Shown: piece after piece, positions 46,531-58,523 of the stretch
Layout of the letters: every line of letters begins with the position of its first letter
Position numbering within the stretch: the first letter of the stretch is position 1
NCBI GenBank assembly: GCA_037447605.1
Contig: CM074813.1
Coordinates: 2,469,930-2,533,929 of the forward strand
Length of the DNA: 64,000 bases
DNA from: Zygnema circumcarinatum
Taxonomy: Eukaryota > Streptophyta > Zygnematophyceae > Zygnematales > Zygnemataceae
Reading direction: 5' to 3'
Translations under genes and position numbers: made by a program
Notes under the pieces: generated by a model
Told to the model about the DNA's origin: nothing
What the model saw: only the letters and a program-made list of their open reading frames with translations
The model's database searches: none

Positions 46531-47600
46531 GGCGGATGGCTCTCCCTCCTCCTTTTTAAACATAAACTAATGCCTTATCGTTTAGAATAATTCAAGACGC
46601 AATCGCTCATAATTCAAACAATTTTCTAAATGCAGCAGTTCCCTCTTTGACGGTTCTGACAAGCTTTCAATGCTGCTTCTCCCTCGTCTGCAGAGAAGAC
46701 TGATTCTTGCCAGTACGGAATTGCGCGCTGAAATACGAAGTCAGAGGCAGGAGACGGAGAGGGAGAGAGGGAGGATGTCATCGGCCCATGGCGGTTTGAG
46801 GAAGGAGAACGACGGAGGGCCAAAGACTGACCAAGAACATGACTATGACTAACCATGTCGCTGGTCAGTCAGACTGAAGCTGCTGGTCGATCTCGGCCGT
46901 CGATTTATGACTTCGGAAAATTTCAGCCATTGGAATGGCACTGTCTTTGTGGAGACATGAAAGACTTTGTTTCTATGATTGCTCCTTAAACAAAGCGTTC
47001 CTTGAACAAATTCTGATGATGTTGCCAAGTTAGAAGCTGTTCGTTCTCCTGCTCGAACACATAACTCGTGGGAGGGCAATATTTCCATGTTTTGTAATGT
47101 GTAAAAACTTGAGTCCACAACGAAAGCTGTCTTTATGCCACACGTTTGTTCAGCTCAGAATGGCGTGTAGAGCTTGTACAGAGCAGATGAAGCACAGACT
47201 TTGAAAGGAGTCCAAGAAACTGAATGCTTTTGTTAACCCAAAAGAAGATCCACGGCGACTTGAAGGCATCACTCTCCTTACATCAGCTTCACGGGGAGAC
47301 ATGCATCAACCCTTGCCTTCCGACCAACTGCCAGAAACCACCCTAACCCTAAATTTCTGTCTACCCTACGCGCTCATCTGCAGAGAGAGGTACATCAATA
47401 TCAACGGCGAAATACTTTACAGAATACTTCAAAACAACACAACACGAAAATGAGAGGAGCTCCTGCAAGGAACCTCCTGCATGCCAATGAACATCCCAGG
47501 TCCTGCCTCACCACCCTTCCCAGAAATGTACATATCTGGTTTCTTGCAATGGCAAGAGAGAGAGAGTGAATATGAACGACAGAATATTGTCGTCTCAACT
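46531..47600. promoter_or_regulatory. MAPKK upstream / F-box downstream region with telo-box
   Basis: CCCTAACCCTAAATTTC at about 47340-47357 is a double telo-box-type motif. No exon recognised between the two genes. Confidence 0.4.
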
Positions 47601-49993
47601 TTAGGTTGAAAGTGTGAGACACGCAATGACCCCCGAGCTTATCTGCACATCCTTCACCTCCCACGCGAGGATGTCAGAGTGCTTGGGCCGCTCCCACCAA
47701 GGAGGGCTCAGAATGCTCATGAAGCCCAGCCTGCGCCTTGTTGCCCCATCCCCCCCAAACACCATAATCTCCTCCTCATCATCGATGATTGTCTTCTTCA
47801 CCACTGCAAACAGATCATTCAAAAGCAACGTTTTAGAAAGGACTTCTTTCACCGCAGCCGTCCAAACAAATCAGAGTTTCAGAACGCCGAAGCAGTAATG
47901 CAAAGCAAGTACCCTCAAAAGATTGAAGGAGTCACGACAAACAGAACATATCAGAAAAGAACGCTTCAAGTGTGCAAACCCAACCTGTCTGCACAATGAT
48001 GAGCTTTCCACAGACAGCTGCAAGGAAATGCCCATCAACAGTAAACTCCTCATCTCCTCTCTGCTCCCTTAGTTTGCGTGGTAGTCTCGCAATCGGCTTC
48101 CACACTTCTCGTGCAGGTGGTCTGAGATTGGCCATAGCCTCCAGTTGCTGTTGATGAGGCATCATTGTCGTGCTTGCCTGGAAGTTGCCTCTGTTCCTTA
48201 GAACAGATAACTCCCCCCATAAGGAAGATTGGCGCTCTCCTTGGGTTGCATAGATTGCCCCGTCCAATACTGCCATAGATTGACTTGTCTCTAGGCTTGC
48301 AGTAGATGGGAAAAATCCCGGAATTGTGCTCCAAGCGTCGATCTGAGGGTCATATACATATGCACTTCTTGCCCCATGAAATGGATGCCTGTGCCAGATG
48401 GCATAGAACAACCCATCCTTTGCAATGCCTCGGCATACATCGCCAGGATATGGCATGCTCTCTGCTACTGTCCAGATATTCGTTCGCAAATCCAAAACCT
48501 CCGCACTCGCATCAAAACAACTTCCTGCCACAATAATCCGATTCTCATCGAGTGCAGCTGCCGCAAACTGCGATCGCGGGCGAGACATGGAGGCGAGGGC
48601 GCACCATGTGTAACTGATTGTGTCAAATGACCATACATCGCAGCTTCCTTGCTGCGTTCTCTGATTCCGACGTTGATCTCTAAGAGGATCACCCGGCATG
48701 TGAAAGGCACCTCCAAGAACAAGAAGCTTTGAGCCGGCAGAAACCACCTGGTGGAAGGAATACTCCAGGCTAAACATGAGCCTAAATGTACTATCATTCT
48801 CTACTCGCAAGCACTTCAAAGGGATGGTCTCAGACGAATTTCACGTGTATGAATAGATTTACGCCAACAGGCTAGTCTATAGTGCCATACCGTAGGGCGC
48901 ATCCGAATGATTGTGTGGTTATTGACAAGATATGAAAGAAAAATTAGACCATACAACCTTGTCAGCCAAACCTAAACCTTCAAAGCAGAAGAAACAGGCT
49001 GAGATTAAAATAACGTCCGTACGAAAAAGCAGTTAAATCAGCAGGTCACAACCATTACTAAGACACCTCTCCCAATCCTTTCACTGACTTTTTCAATTCA
49101 AATTTCAAGCATATCTTGACCAGGAACTGTCAGTAATTACGGGGAAGACTGTACCTCGAACCCGCTAAAATTACTGAAACGCCCACCAGGCTTCCATATG
49201 GAAAAGGACGATAGATAAAGAGGCGGCAATTGAAACCATGCATGTGATCGAAAATCCAAAGCCTGCGCCCAGTTTACACTCATTTTTTCTAAGTCCAAAG
49301 TCATTGTAAGTGTCGCTGCCAACAAAGAGTTGAATGAAGCAAACAACTGTCCATGGCGACTGAATGGCTAATGAAATTTTGACAATACCACACAAAAGTA
49401 GTGATAACATGAGAAGCAGACGCTCAATCCCCTGGATAAACAAAATTGAGCAAACATAGCTTGAACATAGTAACAGACTGAAAAGTCCCCGCCTCTTTCA
49501 TACTACTCCCTTAACAAAGCAACCCCAGCCAAGAGCAACCCTCAGCTTCGACAAGACCATGGAATCCTATTCTGATCCTCACCTCAAATGTGATCGCTCT
49601 CCTCCCCTTCACATCCTGCACGCCCAGGCAGACGCAGAGCACGTCTCCCGTCGTGCCCTCAACTTCCCTAACCTTGTGAAACTCCTCGCTGCGCAGCACG
49701 CGGCGCCACATGGCGCACACCGCGCGCGCGGGCAGCAGCATGCTGTGCGGAATCCTGGCGAGGCAGAGCATGGCCAGGTCATTGGGCAGTCCGGGCAGCA
49801 GCAGCCCCGCGTGCGCGTGCCGCCCCTGCTCCGCCAGCGACCTCGCAATGTCCTCCACGGGCGCGCTGGGAGGAGGCCTCTGCACGAGGCTGCCCAGGTG
49901 CGGGCAAGTGCACGCCCGCGCGGGCGGCTTGAACACTCGCGCCCATTCCTCGTCGACGCCCTCCATGTCCGGCGCCATGCCCTCCCTCGCCAT
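47601..49993 (-). CDS. F-box/kelch-repeat protein
   Basis: Four exons (complement): 49583-49993, 49155-49262, 47985-48747 and 47601-47803 give 494 residues. An F-box at about 64-105 contains LLPGLPNDLAMLCLARIP and WRRVLRSEEF. Kelch units follow: LLVLGGAFHMPGDPLRD, then WSFDTISYTWCALASMSRPR, IIVAGSCFDASAEVLDLRTN and YVYDPQIDAWSTIPGF. The F-box would bind SKP1/ASK in an SCF ubiquitin ligase and the kelch propeller would select substrate. The target is unknown. The start gives MAREGMAPDMEGVDEE; an upstream in-frame ATG at 50086 exists but the sequence between looks like 5' UTR. The acceptor of exon 3 (after TTCCTTCCACCAG) is the best of two options. Confidence 0.9.
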
Positions 49994-50221
49994 GGCGGAG
50001 GCAGGAGAGCGAGAGTGAGCGAGAGCGAAGGTGGAGGTACTCGGCGGTTCTCCCTCACCTCGCCTGCTCGGTATACCCCGATACAATAAAGTACATCCAT
50101 ATCGCGATATTCAGATATCGGGGGCGGTTGAATGGATGATGAATGAACCTCGCCGAAATTCGGGTCTCACCTTCGCACCCGAACAAGAAAATGGGGTGAA
50201 AATTTGATGTTTCGCGAGGTA

Positions 50222-50241
50222 CCACGTGGATGCCACGTGGC
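50222..50241. promoter_or_regulatory. Double G-box upstream of the F-box gene
   Basis: CCACGTGG (50222-50229) and GCCACGTGGC (50232-50241) lie about 230 bp upstream of the F-box/kelch ATG. GATAT/CGATAT motifs lie between them and the gene (about 50096-50120). Confidence 0.6.
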
Positions 50242-51171
50242 GACCTCCCGTTGGCGGTAGTTCGGCGCCTAAGCCTCCGGCATTCAACCGGACGGTTTCC
50301 ATTCAAAACCAGTTCAACCAAATTGCGCGGTCCATGGGAGGCCCAAACCGTGAAACCTTTGCCTTGTGCCTTTACCGTGAGCCCACTTCCAGTGTGCGCG
50401 TGCGCATGTCTTTCATGGACCTATTAACGTGTTTGGAGCACGGCGGGGAATACACGGGGTTCAGGGAGGATCCGCGCCCGTGCCCAAAGGCATGCCACTT
50501 CGGGCGTGCCCGCAACCCTATGCAAGACTCAAGCCCATCATAGGAAACAAAAAGAGGGCGTGCCATGAAACACCGTCAGAGGGATCCCACGCGAGGCGAG
50601 CACGGGGTACACGCACAGCGCAACGACCATAAGGACGCAAAGCTCGCGGGATAAAAGAGTACGACACGACCCAACAATGACGTGCATACGTCCACGCTAC
50701 GGGGCTAAGCCTAACTTACAACGAGGGCCCACGAAGGACAGGGCGACGAAGAGGGAAAGGGAAAGGGTCAACAAAAGGCCGAGGAAGAGGAGGACTTCAA
50801 CGCTTGATCCAATGGTCCGACGTGTCCCCATTTTGCCAGAGATTGCTCAAAGAGCTAACGGATGGTATGAGCAAGGTTAAGGACTGATTCCAAATGGGGG
50901 ATGGGTTTGGCATCAAAGTATTAGAACCCAGTCTAAAACTCACGATGGACATCGTGAGTTCAATGCCATTTTCTCTCCCCAGTCAAAATGAAGATGATGT
51001 GGCATTGAAAACCGACCAACCAACCAACCAACGAATCCATTCATTCATTCGTTCGTCCTCTGATTGGTTAGCATGAAATCTGGGATGTGCCCCGAGCACT
51101 TTGGGGTGCGCCTCCAGTGACGTGTATTTGGCCGCGTGGCCCCCCCGGCAGCATGAGCGGCAGCGCCACTT

Positions 51172-51224
51172 GTATGCTGAATGCTGAATGCTGAATACTG
51201 AATACTGAATACTGAATGCTGAAT
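51172..51224 (+). repeat. CTGAATA/CTGAATG heptamer tandem repeat
   Basis: About seven tandem copies of GCTGAAT or ACTGAAT in the intergenic region. Confidence 0.9.
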
Positions 51225-51229
51225 GGTAC

Positions 51230-52770
51230 CATACTGTACGGCACCGTACCGCGCGGCCCTCTCCGGCACGCCGGGCGGCGCGTCACCTTTTGGCAAACCA
51301 ACCTTTCCGTTTGGACCGCGCGTCACGCTTGCCGGAAAAGCGTGAAGTTCGTCATTCTTGAACTACGGTACGGCACCAGTATCTCCATACTCTTACGATT
51401 TCAGAACTAGTACATGGTTCTCTGGAAAATAAATATAACATTGGAATAAACTTTACTTTTTCTCAAAATAGTTTATGCCATCGGTATTTTTTAGATTGAC
51501 AAGATCTATGAATTTCGTCCCGTTTACGAACCAGAATCCAAATAAGTTCCAGTTTATTACGAGCCGTACAGTGCCGCACGGTGAATGGATAAGCACAAGC
51601 GATTGCGAATGATTGCGAGCGCGCAACCAACCAACCAACCGCGCTTTCGGTACCGTACCGTACGGTACACGCCTTGAAAGCTCCACCTAGGGATGACAGT
51701 CCGTACAAGGGACTTTTTAGAGTTTTAGATTTCAGTATGATATTAGAACGTTCTACCGATACCGAAAGCTTCAGAGTTTTAGAACACTTTTAGAACTCGT
51801 ACGGTCTTTTAAATTGGACATTATGTACGGTCGTACGGTTGTCGATCTCAATTTTAGGTTAGGATTTGACGTTGCGGGTGTCGCTGGCCAGGCCTCCTCA
51901 AATAAGGGGTATCCCCAAAATATCACAAATCGATTATTTAAGGGTAACATCGACATGTGTTTTATGGGAGAAAACCGTAAATACTATAAAATCCCTAAAA
52001 ACGCCCTTTCTTTTTCAAAACCAATTTAGGGGACAGTCCTTTATCTTAGGCCAAAATCCCCTATTTGAGGCCTGGCGATGGTAGCCCGTCAGAGACGCTG
52101 CCGTGTCACCGTACGGCCGTAGTCGTACGGCAATTTTAAAAGTGTTTAATAAAACGGCCTGATTTTTAGAATTTCTTATTGGAATTCTAAAACACGAGAC
52201 TGCTTCATAATAATATCCATCCCGGCCTCCAACATGGTTTGACCCGAACGTGGTCGCTCCCCACGGTACCCTATTCGCCATGTTCCACATCTCGAGAGGT
52301 TCATGCATAACGGCATGAACCATTTTTGGAATGTCACAGAACTCACAATTCTTCCCCAACTCTCCCATAGCGTACCGTGTAAATCACTTTACCGACATTT
52401 TTCATTTTTTCGTATACTGAATTCGGGAATTTCGTACGCTCCGCTCCGTCTGACCCCCCCTAATACGTTAACATTTGAACCATCAAGAAAGATACCCATA
52501 AGTGGCCCCCACATGCCCGGCAGGTCCTCACGTCTCTTTCCGTATTCCGGACAGAATTCCCCCCTCCCCTCCCCGGCTCTCCGATTTTCCGTAAGCACGT
52601 CCGAAGGCGGAACCTGCTCCCAAGCCGAAACCGCCCAAGCGGAAAATATCGCCGATTCGTACGCCGGCCGCGGCCCCTTTCGATTGGCCGGCCGCCCGGC
52701 TGTTCGTAGAATTTCATACATGCCGTACGGTACGATCCGTTTGAAAGTATGTACGGCGCGGGTGTACGGA
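51230..52770. promoter_or_regulatory. CGTACGG/GTACCGTAC-rich segment
   Basis: Self-complementary GTAC-core motifs recur at about 51237, 51366, 51650 (GTACCGTACCGTACGGTAC), 51798, 51825, 52111 (CCGTACGGCCGTAG), 52372, 52724 and 52749. GTAC is the core bound by plant SBP-box factors. Whether these sites are functional or a repeat residue is not known. Confidence 0.5.
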
Positions 52771-52842
52771 CAGACCCGGGCGGCAAATCGCCTTCCAATC
52801 TTTGGTCCTTGTCGATCCTGGAGGGTGTGAGGAGCGGCGGCC

Positions 52843-53075
52843 ATGGCTTCCGCCCCGCAGGGGGCCTTGCAGACAAAGAGGGGAAAGCGCCTGGTGCGGT
52901 TTTTCGGGGAAGGAGGGTCGTACGCTGAGTCATATGCGTTTGTTGTTGAAGACGGTGTCTGTTTTTGTGCGGAGGAGAGCTGTGGGAGGTGCAGCGGTCG
53001 AGCGTTTGGTGACTGCAGTAGTGTTGTAGGGGCGTTGGGAGCTTTCTCCTCGCTGGCTTTAGATTCGGCTCTTTG
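52843..53075 (+). other. Possible 5' exon or separate short ORF
   Basis: An ATG-initiated frame of 77 codons (MASAPQGALQTKRGKRLVRF start) with a cluster of Cys residues and a strong-looking ATG context (gccATGG). It could be an upstream coding exon of the ACR gene or a 5'-UTR exon with an upstream ORF. I recognise no domain. Confidence 0.35.
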
Positions 53076-53614
53076 AACTACTACAAATTTTTAGTTATCT
53101 GTACATTTTTGTTTTTATTTTTATTTTGTGGTATTTTACCTATGTATTGTTACGGAGGAAGTCGTGGAGAAGTCTGCAGAAGAGCTTCTGCGTCAGACAA
53201 GTATTGAAGAGCGTTGTCGATACTCGCTTAGAATTTTTCCGCTTGCCTTACGGTGAAGGGATGACAAGAACATTTGCTGCTTAATGTCAGCTGTAACGTG
53301 AAGTGAGTCTTGTAACCTTTGCTTGAACTTTTGTGCATGTTTTTCTTGCTAACGCAGATTCCGAGGCATGATTTTCCTTCTTTGGATGCGGAATGTTTGT
53401 TTGTCGGTATTGTTTCCTACTCGCGATTATGCATGCTGAATCTCTCCTTTACCCTAATGCATACCGGGTAGTACATGGACGGCTAGGAAGCGACATGAGA
53501 ACTAGCACTGGCTTCTTTTTCAACGTTGTCCATTCTCTCTTTTTTCAGAGGCTGCATTGCAGTCTGTTTCGTTTGAATGATCCCTGAACACCCATTCTGT
53601 TGCCTGTGATGCAG

Positions 53615-56572
53615 TGGCGATTCCAAATGATGAGGCTGTGGTAGTTCGAAAGGGTCCTCACCCTGGAGATCCCACAGAGATAACTATCAACTGCCCGGAT
53701 AAGGTCGGCCTGGGCTGCGATCTCACTCGAACCATTTTCGAGTTTGGGCTCAGTGTGGTTCGAGGAGGTATGTTCTTGTTTTAGTTTTCTCCAGTCCCTA
53801 TTATTTTTCTCCAGGCTTTCCTACCTTCTTATTGCGTGTTAGGGTTTTTCTGCGAGGAATGCCTCCCTTGCGAAAGTTGCCAATTATCGCTTGTGGTAAA
53901 TATGAGAAAAAAATTGCGGTGGCGAGGTACCGATGCTAAGGCATGGACGTTCGCATCCTCATATGTCTAAAAGGTTTGCTTTTTTTGGCAGTCTGGACTG
54001 CAATTCTGATCATGGAGACGACTTATTGTTTGGTTTCGTTTTTGCTTCATCTTGGAATCATTGTACGCAGGGCTATTTGTGAAATATAGTTTCCCTGTAA
54101 TTGTAGTGGAGACAGAATTGGGAATAACCTGCAAAGTTTTTCTTATGACAGATCTTTCGACAGATGGACGCTGGTGTTTTCTTGTCTTTTGGGTACTCCC
54201 GCGGGTGCGTGGAGGAAAGAGCATCAAATGGTCCTTGCTTAAGCAGAGAATGGCAGCTGCTTGTCCATCAAGTAATCCGGTGCTTTTGCCAGTGGAAACT
54301 ACTCCAAGGAGGAAGGAGGTTTACTTGCTTCAAATCTGTTCAGCAGATCGCTCGGGATTCTTGAACGGTATGCGGGACGGCGTGATTTTGCAGAAACTCG
54401 TGTGTACTCCCGGGGATGTTATAAATATCAGCGCTTGAATTAGTTGGGCCATTGTAGCAGTGTATATTTTCTCGTTCCTGCAAAGATTGACGACTATCTT
54501 CAAGAATTGGGAGTGCAGACGTTACCCAAGCTTTATGGGAAGTGGAGCTCACCATACAAAGAGTCAATGTGACAACTTCGCCTGATGGCAAAGCTGTCGA
54601 CCTTTTCTTTGTGACTGATAACAGGTGCGCTTCGTCCCCCACATCATCTCACCCCTTTCTCCTTCCCGCTATGCCCCATTTACTGACCTTGACCTTTTAG
54701 CTGGAACTGTCCCTTGTGGCATAATGCAAAATTCAGGCTTCGGCCAAGCTGGCAAAAAATGAACCACAATAACCTGCAAAATTAGCAAAGGGATCAGTTG
54801 CATCGTGCCCTCGTGCACCCTCCTATGGAACTGGACGTGTTCCTTTTCTCTTTTTTGAGATCTCTTGAGCTTGTGAGGGATGACTGTTACCACTCCATCT
54901 TGTTGTTGACGTTAGTAGCTCGTCTGTTGGCTGCAGCAGGTTTCTTCGTGTGTTTGGTTTTGTTTTGAGGCGAACGTTGACAACTTGGATGATAAAATAG
55001 ATTGATGACCATAGTTGAGGGCAGCTGATCATGTCGGTCTGCTTTCTAAACTTGCGGTAGTCGATTCCTATGGATTAACCCACACACAATGGAACTACAG
55101 GACGCACTCTATTGTCAAGACGCTTACGTGCATCTGCGCTTTTTTGAATGGTACAGAGATGAGCTTCCCGCGAAGCATCGCATAGAAGATGTCTGTGAGC
55201 ACGTCCGAGAGGTGCTGGGAGACCCTGCAACACAAGTTGATTGCCGGCTTGCAGGCCCGGTGCAGGGCCCTCATGGCTTGGCCATATCCACAGCAATGCC
55301 GGTGACTGTAGAAGAGTACCTTCTTCCTGAAAAATATCAGGAAGGGAGTATTTGGGAAGAGAAGCCATTGCCTGCAGAGAAGGTGGTCTCGTCTGCTACT
55401 GTCACAGTAGACAATTCGATGAGTCCTGCTCACAGCATGATGCAGGTTGCGGCAAAGGATCGCAAGGGCCTTCTCTATGATTGCCTTCGCCTGCTCAAGG
55501 ACATCTGCATCCAGGTATGTCGTCTACATGTAGTTTGAATGGTCAACTTCATCTGATTAAAAAATTAGGATTTCCAGCCTTATTGTTGAACTATTTTGCA
55601 CAGCAGCCATGTCTAATACAGCTAGCAGAGTTATTCGCTGCTGCTCCGTTGAGTCCCCCAATTACTTTCGTCTATATCCACCACATGGGTGCTTGGAGAG
55701 AGGCTCAGGGAATTTGTTCACTGGACACATTTTCTTTCCGGCATTTTCTGATTCATCATCACTGCTTGCCTGGTACAGGTATCCTATGGACGGATTGCCA
55801 GCTTGGAGGATGGCATTTGCATGATTGACATGTTTATTCAAGACTCGCGGGGCAACAAGCTGACTGATGCAGAACAGCAACAAGATCTCTGTGCGAAGAT
55901 GAAAAGGGAACTAGAGCGGCCTATACGCATTGCTGTTGTTACAAAGGGTCCGGATTCAGAGCTACTCATTGCTTGCCCTGTGGAAGAGTGCGGACGAGGG
56001 CGGCCTCGTGTGCTCTACGACGTAACCTTTATTCTACGGCAGCTTGAAATTCATGTTTTCAAAGTAAGCTTTAGTCTTCTACTTTTCCATTGATCAACAA
56101 CACTACTTGTGCTGTGATCGAATGTAAAGCATGTCTAATCATAAACTGGCAATCGGCCCAACTCTGATATTTAGTTTGAAGCTACCACGTTTGTTTTCTA
56201 ACTAATCTTACCAAATAACGTGAGAGCATAGGAGCTGAAGTGTCAACTTTCTAAATTTGAACCTTTGTTGGTGGAGTTCTGTTTTTTAGTAAGTACTTGG
56301 ATATGTGGTCGTTCTGTGAAGGAACACGCTAGTATTCCCACCGGTTATGGATGTTAGCTTTTCCGTTTTTCTGGCGGTTTTTTGTTCAACGATCCTCTTG
56401 TCTGACATGATGTGAATGCTGATTGCAGGCAGACATATCTCGACATAAGGCCTGTGGCAGGCAGTGGGAAGTGTACCGTTTCATTCTGCAAGACAAGTTA
56501 GGGTTTCCCATATCCCGTGAAACGACGCGGGCACTTGTGGAGAATCAAGTGCGTAATATCCTGATGGGTTGA
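53615..56572 (+). CDS. ACT-domain repeat protein (ACR9/ACR10-like)
   Basis: Exons 53615-53767, 54152-54367, 54519-54624, 55157-55514, 55779-56063 and 56429-56572 are in one frame. The first begins with TG followed by GCG-ATT-CCA-AAT, so an A contributed by an upstream exon makes ATG and the protein MAIPNDEAVVVRKG, matching how ACR9 begins and giving 420 residues (ACR9 is about 411). Four ACT domains: ITINCPDKVGLGCDLTRTI; YLLQICSADRSGFLNDVTQA; MQVAAKDRKGLLYDCLRLLK; LLIACPVEECGRGRPRVLYD. The protein ends ENQVRNILMG. The ACR family is thought to sense amino acids or GLB-like regulators of nitrogen state; no catalytic domain is present. A donor AA|GTGAGT at 53302/53303 could supply the A. An alternative 5' extension from 52843 is not excluded. 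Confidence 0.9.
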
Positions 56573-58523
56573 GACTGGTGGAGAGGAAGATAGTGGGACT
56601 TACCCAAATGAGGGGAACTCAAAAGATAAGGAAGTGAGGGGCAATCCATATCGACTTCAGATGGGTGAAATGAAACGCTCAGGAAAGTGACGAGTTCCAT
56701 TTGGCTCCGAGAACTCCCGAACCTGGTAATCCCAATCATCTGTACCATCCCTTTTCATCCAGATTCTGGAGCCTTTCAAAATGCGAAATGACAGTTGGAG
56801 AAGGAGCTGCAGCTAATGGTCGGGGGAGGATGCTGCTAAGGCGCTTTATTCAGTAGCAGAAATCAAGCTAATCTCAGAAACTGAGAGGAGTCCGGCTGAT
56901 ATGCAGGCCACGAGTGTTGAAAGGGTCCGAAAACTACCATTTGAAATTTGATTTGAATGCTTTGTATATACTGCTATGGAGGGAGAGGCCCCGGGGTGTT
57001 TAGAATGCATGCGGCTTTTGTGCCTGCATTAGCTGACGATGACGTTAATTGGGAAGTAGGATATTTCACGGAGCACACATGTGCCTGTTTGTTTCTCAGT
57101 TAGGATTGTAGGTCCGTCAGGGACGAGAAATGACTAGAAAGCTATTTGAAAGGGCACTTTTAAAACATTTTTTTTTTTTTTTCCTCGACTCGTGGCCTAG
57201 TTTTGACTAGGGTTGGCAAACTAGTCACGGGAAAGTAGCTGAGGAGAAAACAACCTCGAGTAAACCGCGCCTAACGAGATTGTCACTGCGAAATTCAAAA
57301 GTCCTAACCAGTCGGTCAACCAACCAGTTAACCGTTGTCTTAACCGGGTGCTGCTAGTCGTGATGCGATTCCCGTGGCCACGGGTAGCAGCTACTGCTAA
57401 CGAACAAGATGATAAGAACAACCTCACGAAGAATAGTACGGTTATTTCACTGTTGCCGATGAGCCGATGAGCTTAGCATATTTTACTGTTTTATGATTGA
57501 TCTCCTCGTCAGAACTTGTCGAACTTGATGTCACGGTTGCGTTTGGACTGCGTTTCTGGGGGACGGTGACGTCGTGAGCTCCTCTGGTTGGTCCTGGGCT
57601 TCGCTTCCGATCGCCGACGGTACTATTGAGGTGATACTCTTCCAGCAGGCGATGGAAATACTTCTGGAGTCGTGCCCGGGAGAACAGACCATTTTGAAGG
57701 TGAATGTGACAAAATGCGTGCCAAAGCATAAGGTACGTTTTAGGCACTGAAGTTGTGGATTGCCGTTGGTCTGACCATGACGACGCCATCAGCTGTACGT
57801 GGACAAATACAACATGTAGAACCCACGTGGGGCAGTCATAAATGATCTGTAAATGCAAAGTAAGGCTATGAGGGGAACTCTGATTCCAGGCCTACAACAG
57901 GGCCCTAAAACCAGGCACGGAAGTTGATACCTGCGAACTTTCCATTTAATAATAGGCCGCATCTCTGAATTTTCAGAGACAACCATGAGTCTTGAAGAGT
58001 AGTTATGTTGGGTTGTTGTTTCAAGATTCGCTGTTTGTTTGTGTTATTCTAATAAACTCAAAACCTCCAAAAATAAAGGATAATGTCACTCCAGAAACTC
58101 TTCAAACATTGCACCAATAGCTCTTACATGCAATTTCCTTGCGAAGGCCTGTTCCTCTGAAAACATCCCAGCAAAAAGCAAAAGAACAACTAGAGAGCAA
58201 AAGCCCTGCTATTATTGGTTCCTAATGATGCTTAAAAAAAAAAAAGGATTATTGACCCCCTCCCTCTTTTAGAATTCGCAGGACCTATCTTACATCTAAC
58301 TGTAGATCAAATTGAAGCTAAATCTTCTTCTTTAAATTTTCTAACAATGTTGCAGATCTGTGTCATCCCGAGGCGTGCCCTCAATGGCCTGCAATAAACA
58401 CTTCAGTCCAGAGGGTGCTCAAACCGCTCTGAGAAAGGAGGGGAAGGTCACAGAGGGAGGAGAATTGCGCTGCGGTTAAATTTTTAAGGTTACAAACGAG
58501 CTCTTGGAGGTACTTAGCATTTT
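56573..58523. other. Convergent intergenic gap ACR/LSM1
   Basis: 3' flanks of two convergent genes. A minus-strand frame at 57442-57858 (138 codons) has no recognisable domain and no supporting splice partners, so I do not call it. T-run at about 57168-57182. Confidence 0.5.

Larger units (their letters stand above)
50242..52842. other. Intergenic, repeat patches, no gene seen
   Basis: No exon recognised in 2.6 kb. It contains a lone copy of the boundary motif CAATGGTCCGACGTGT (50810-50825) also found in the 4.8-6.4 kb island, an AACC tetramer run (about 51017-51032), and the two segments listed separately below. Confidence 0.5.

Noticed and set aside
49609-50100. Arg/Cys/Pro-rich frame opposite in phase to the F-box exon
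   Set aside because: A shadow of the F-box exon in another frame. The F-box frame has family motifs and correct splice continuation.
57442-57858. 138-codon minus-strand frame between ACR and LSM1
   Set aside because: No recognisable domain and no splice partners. It lies in the shared 3' flank of two convergent genes.
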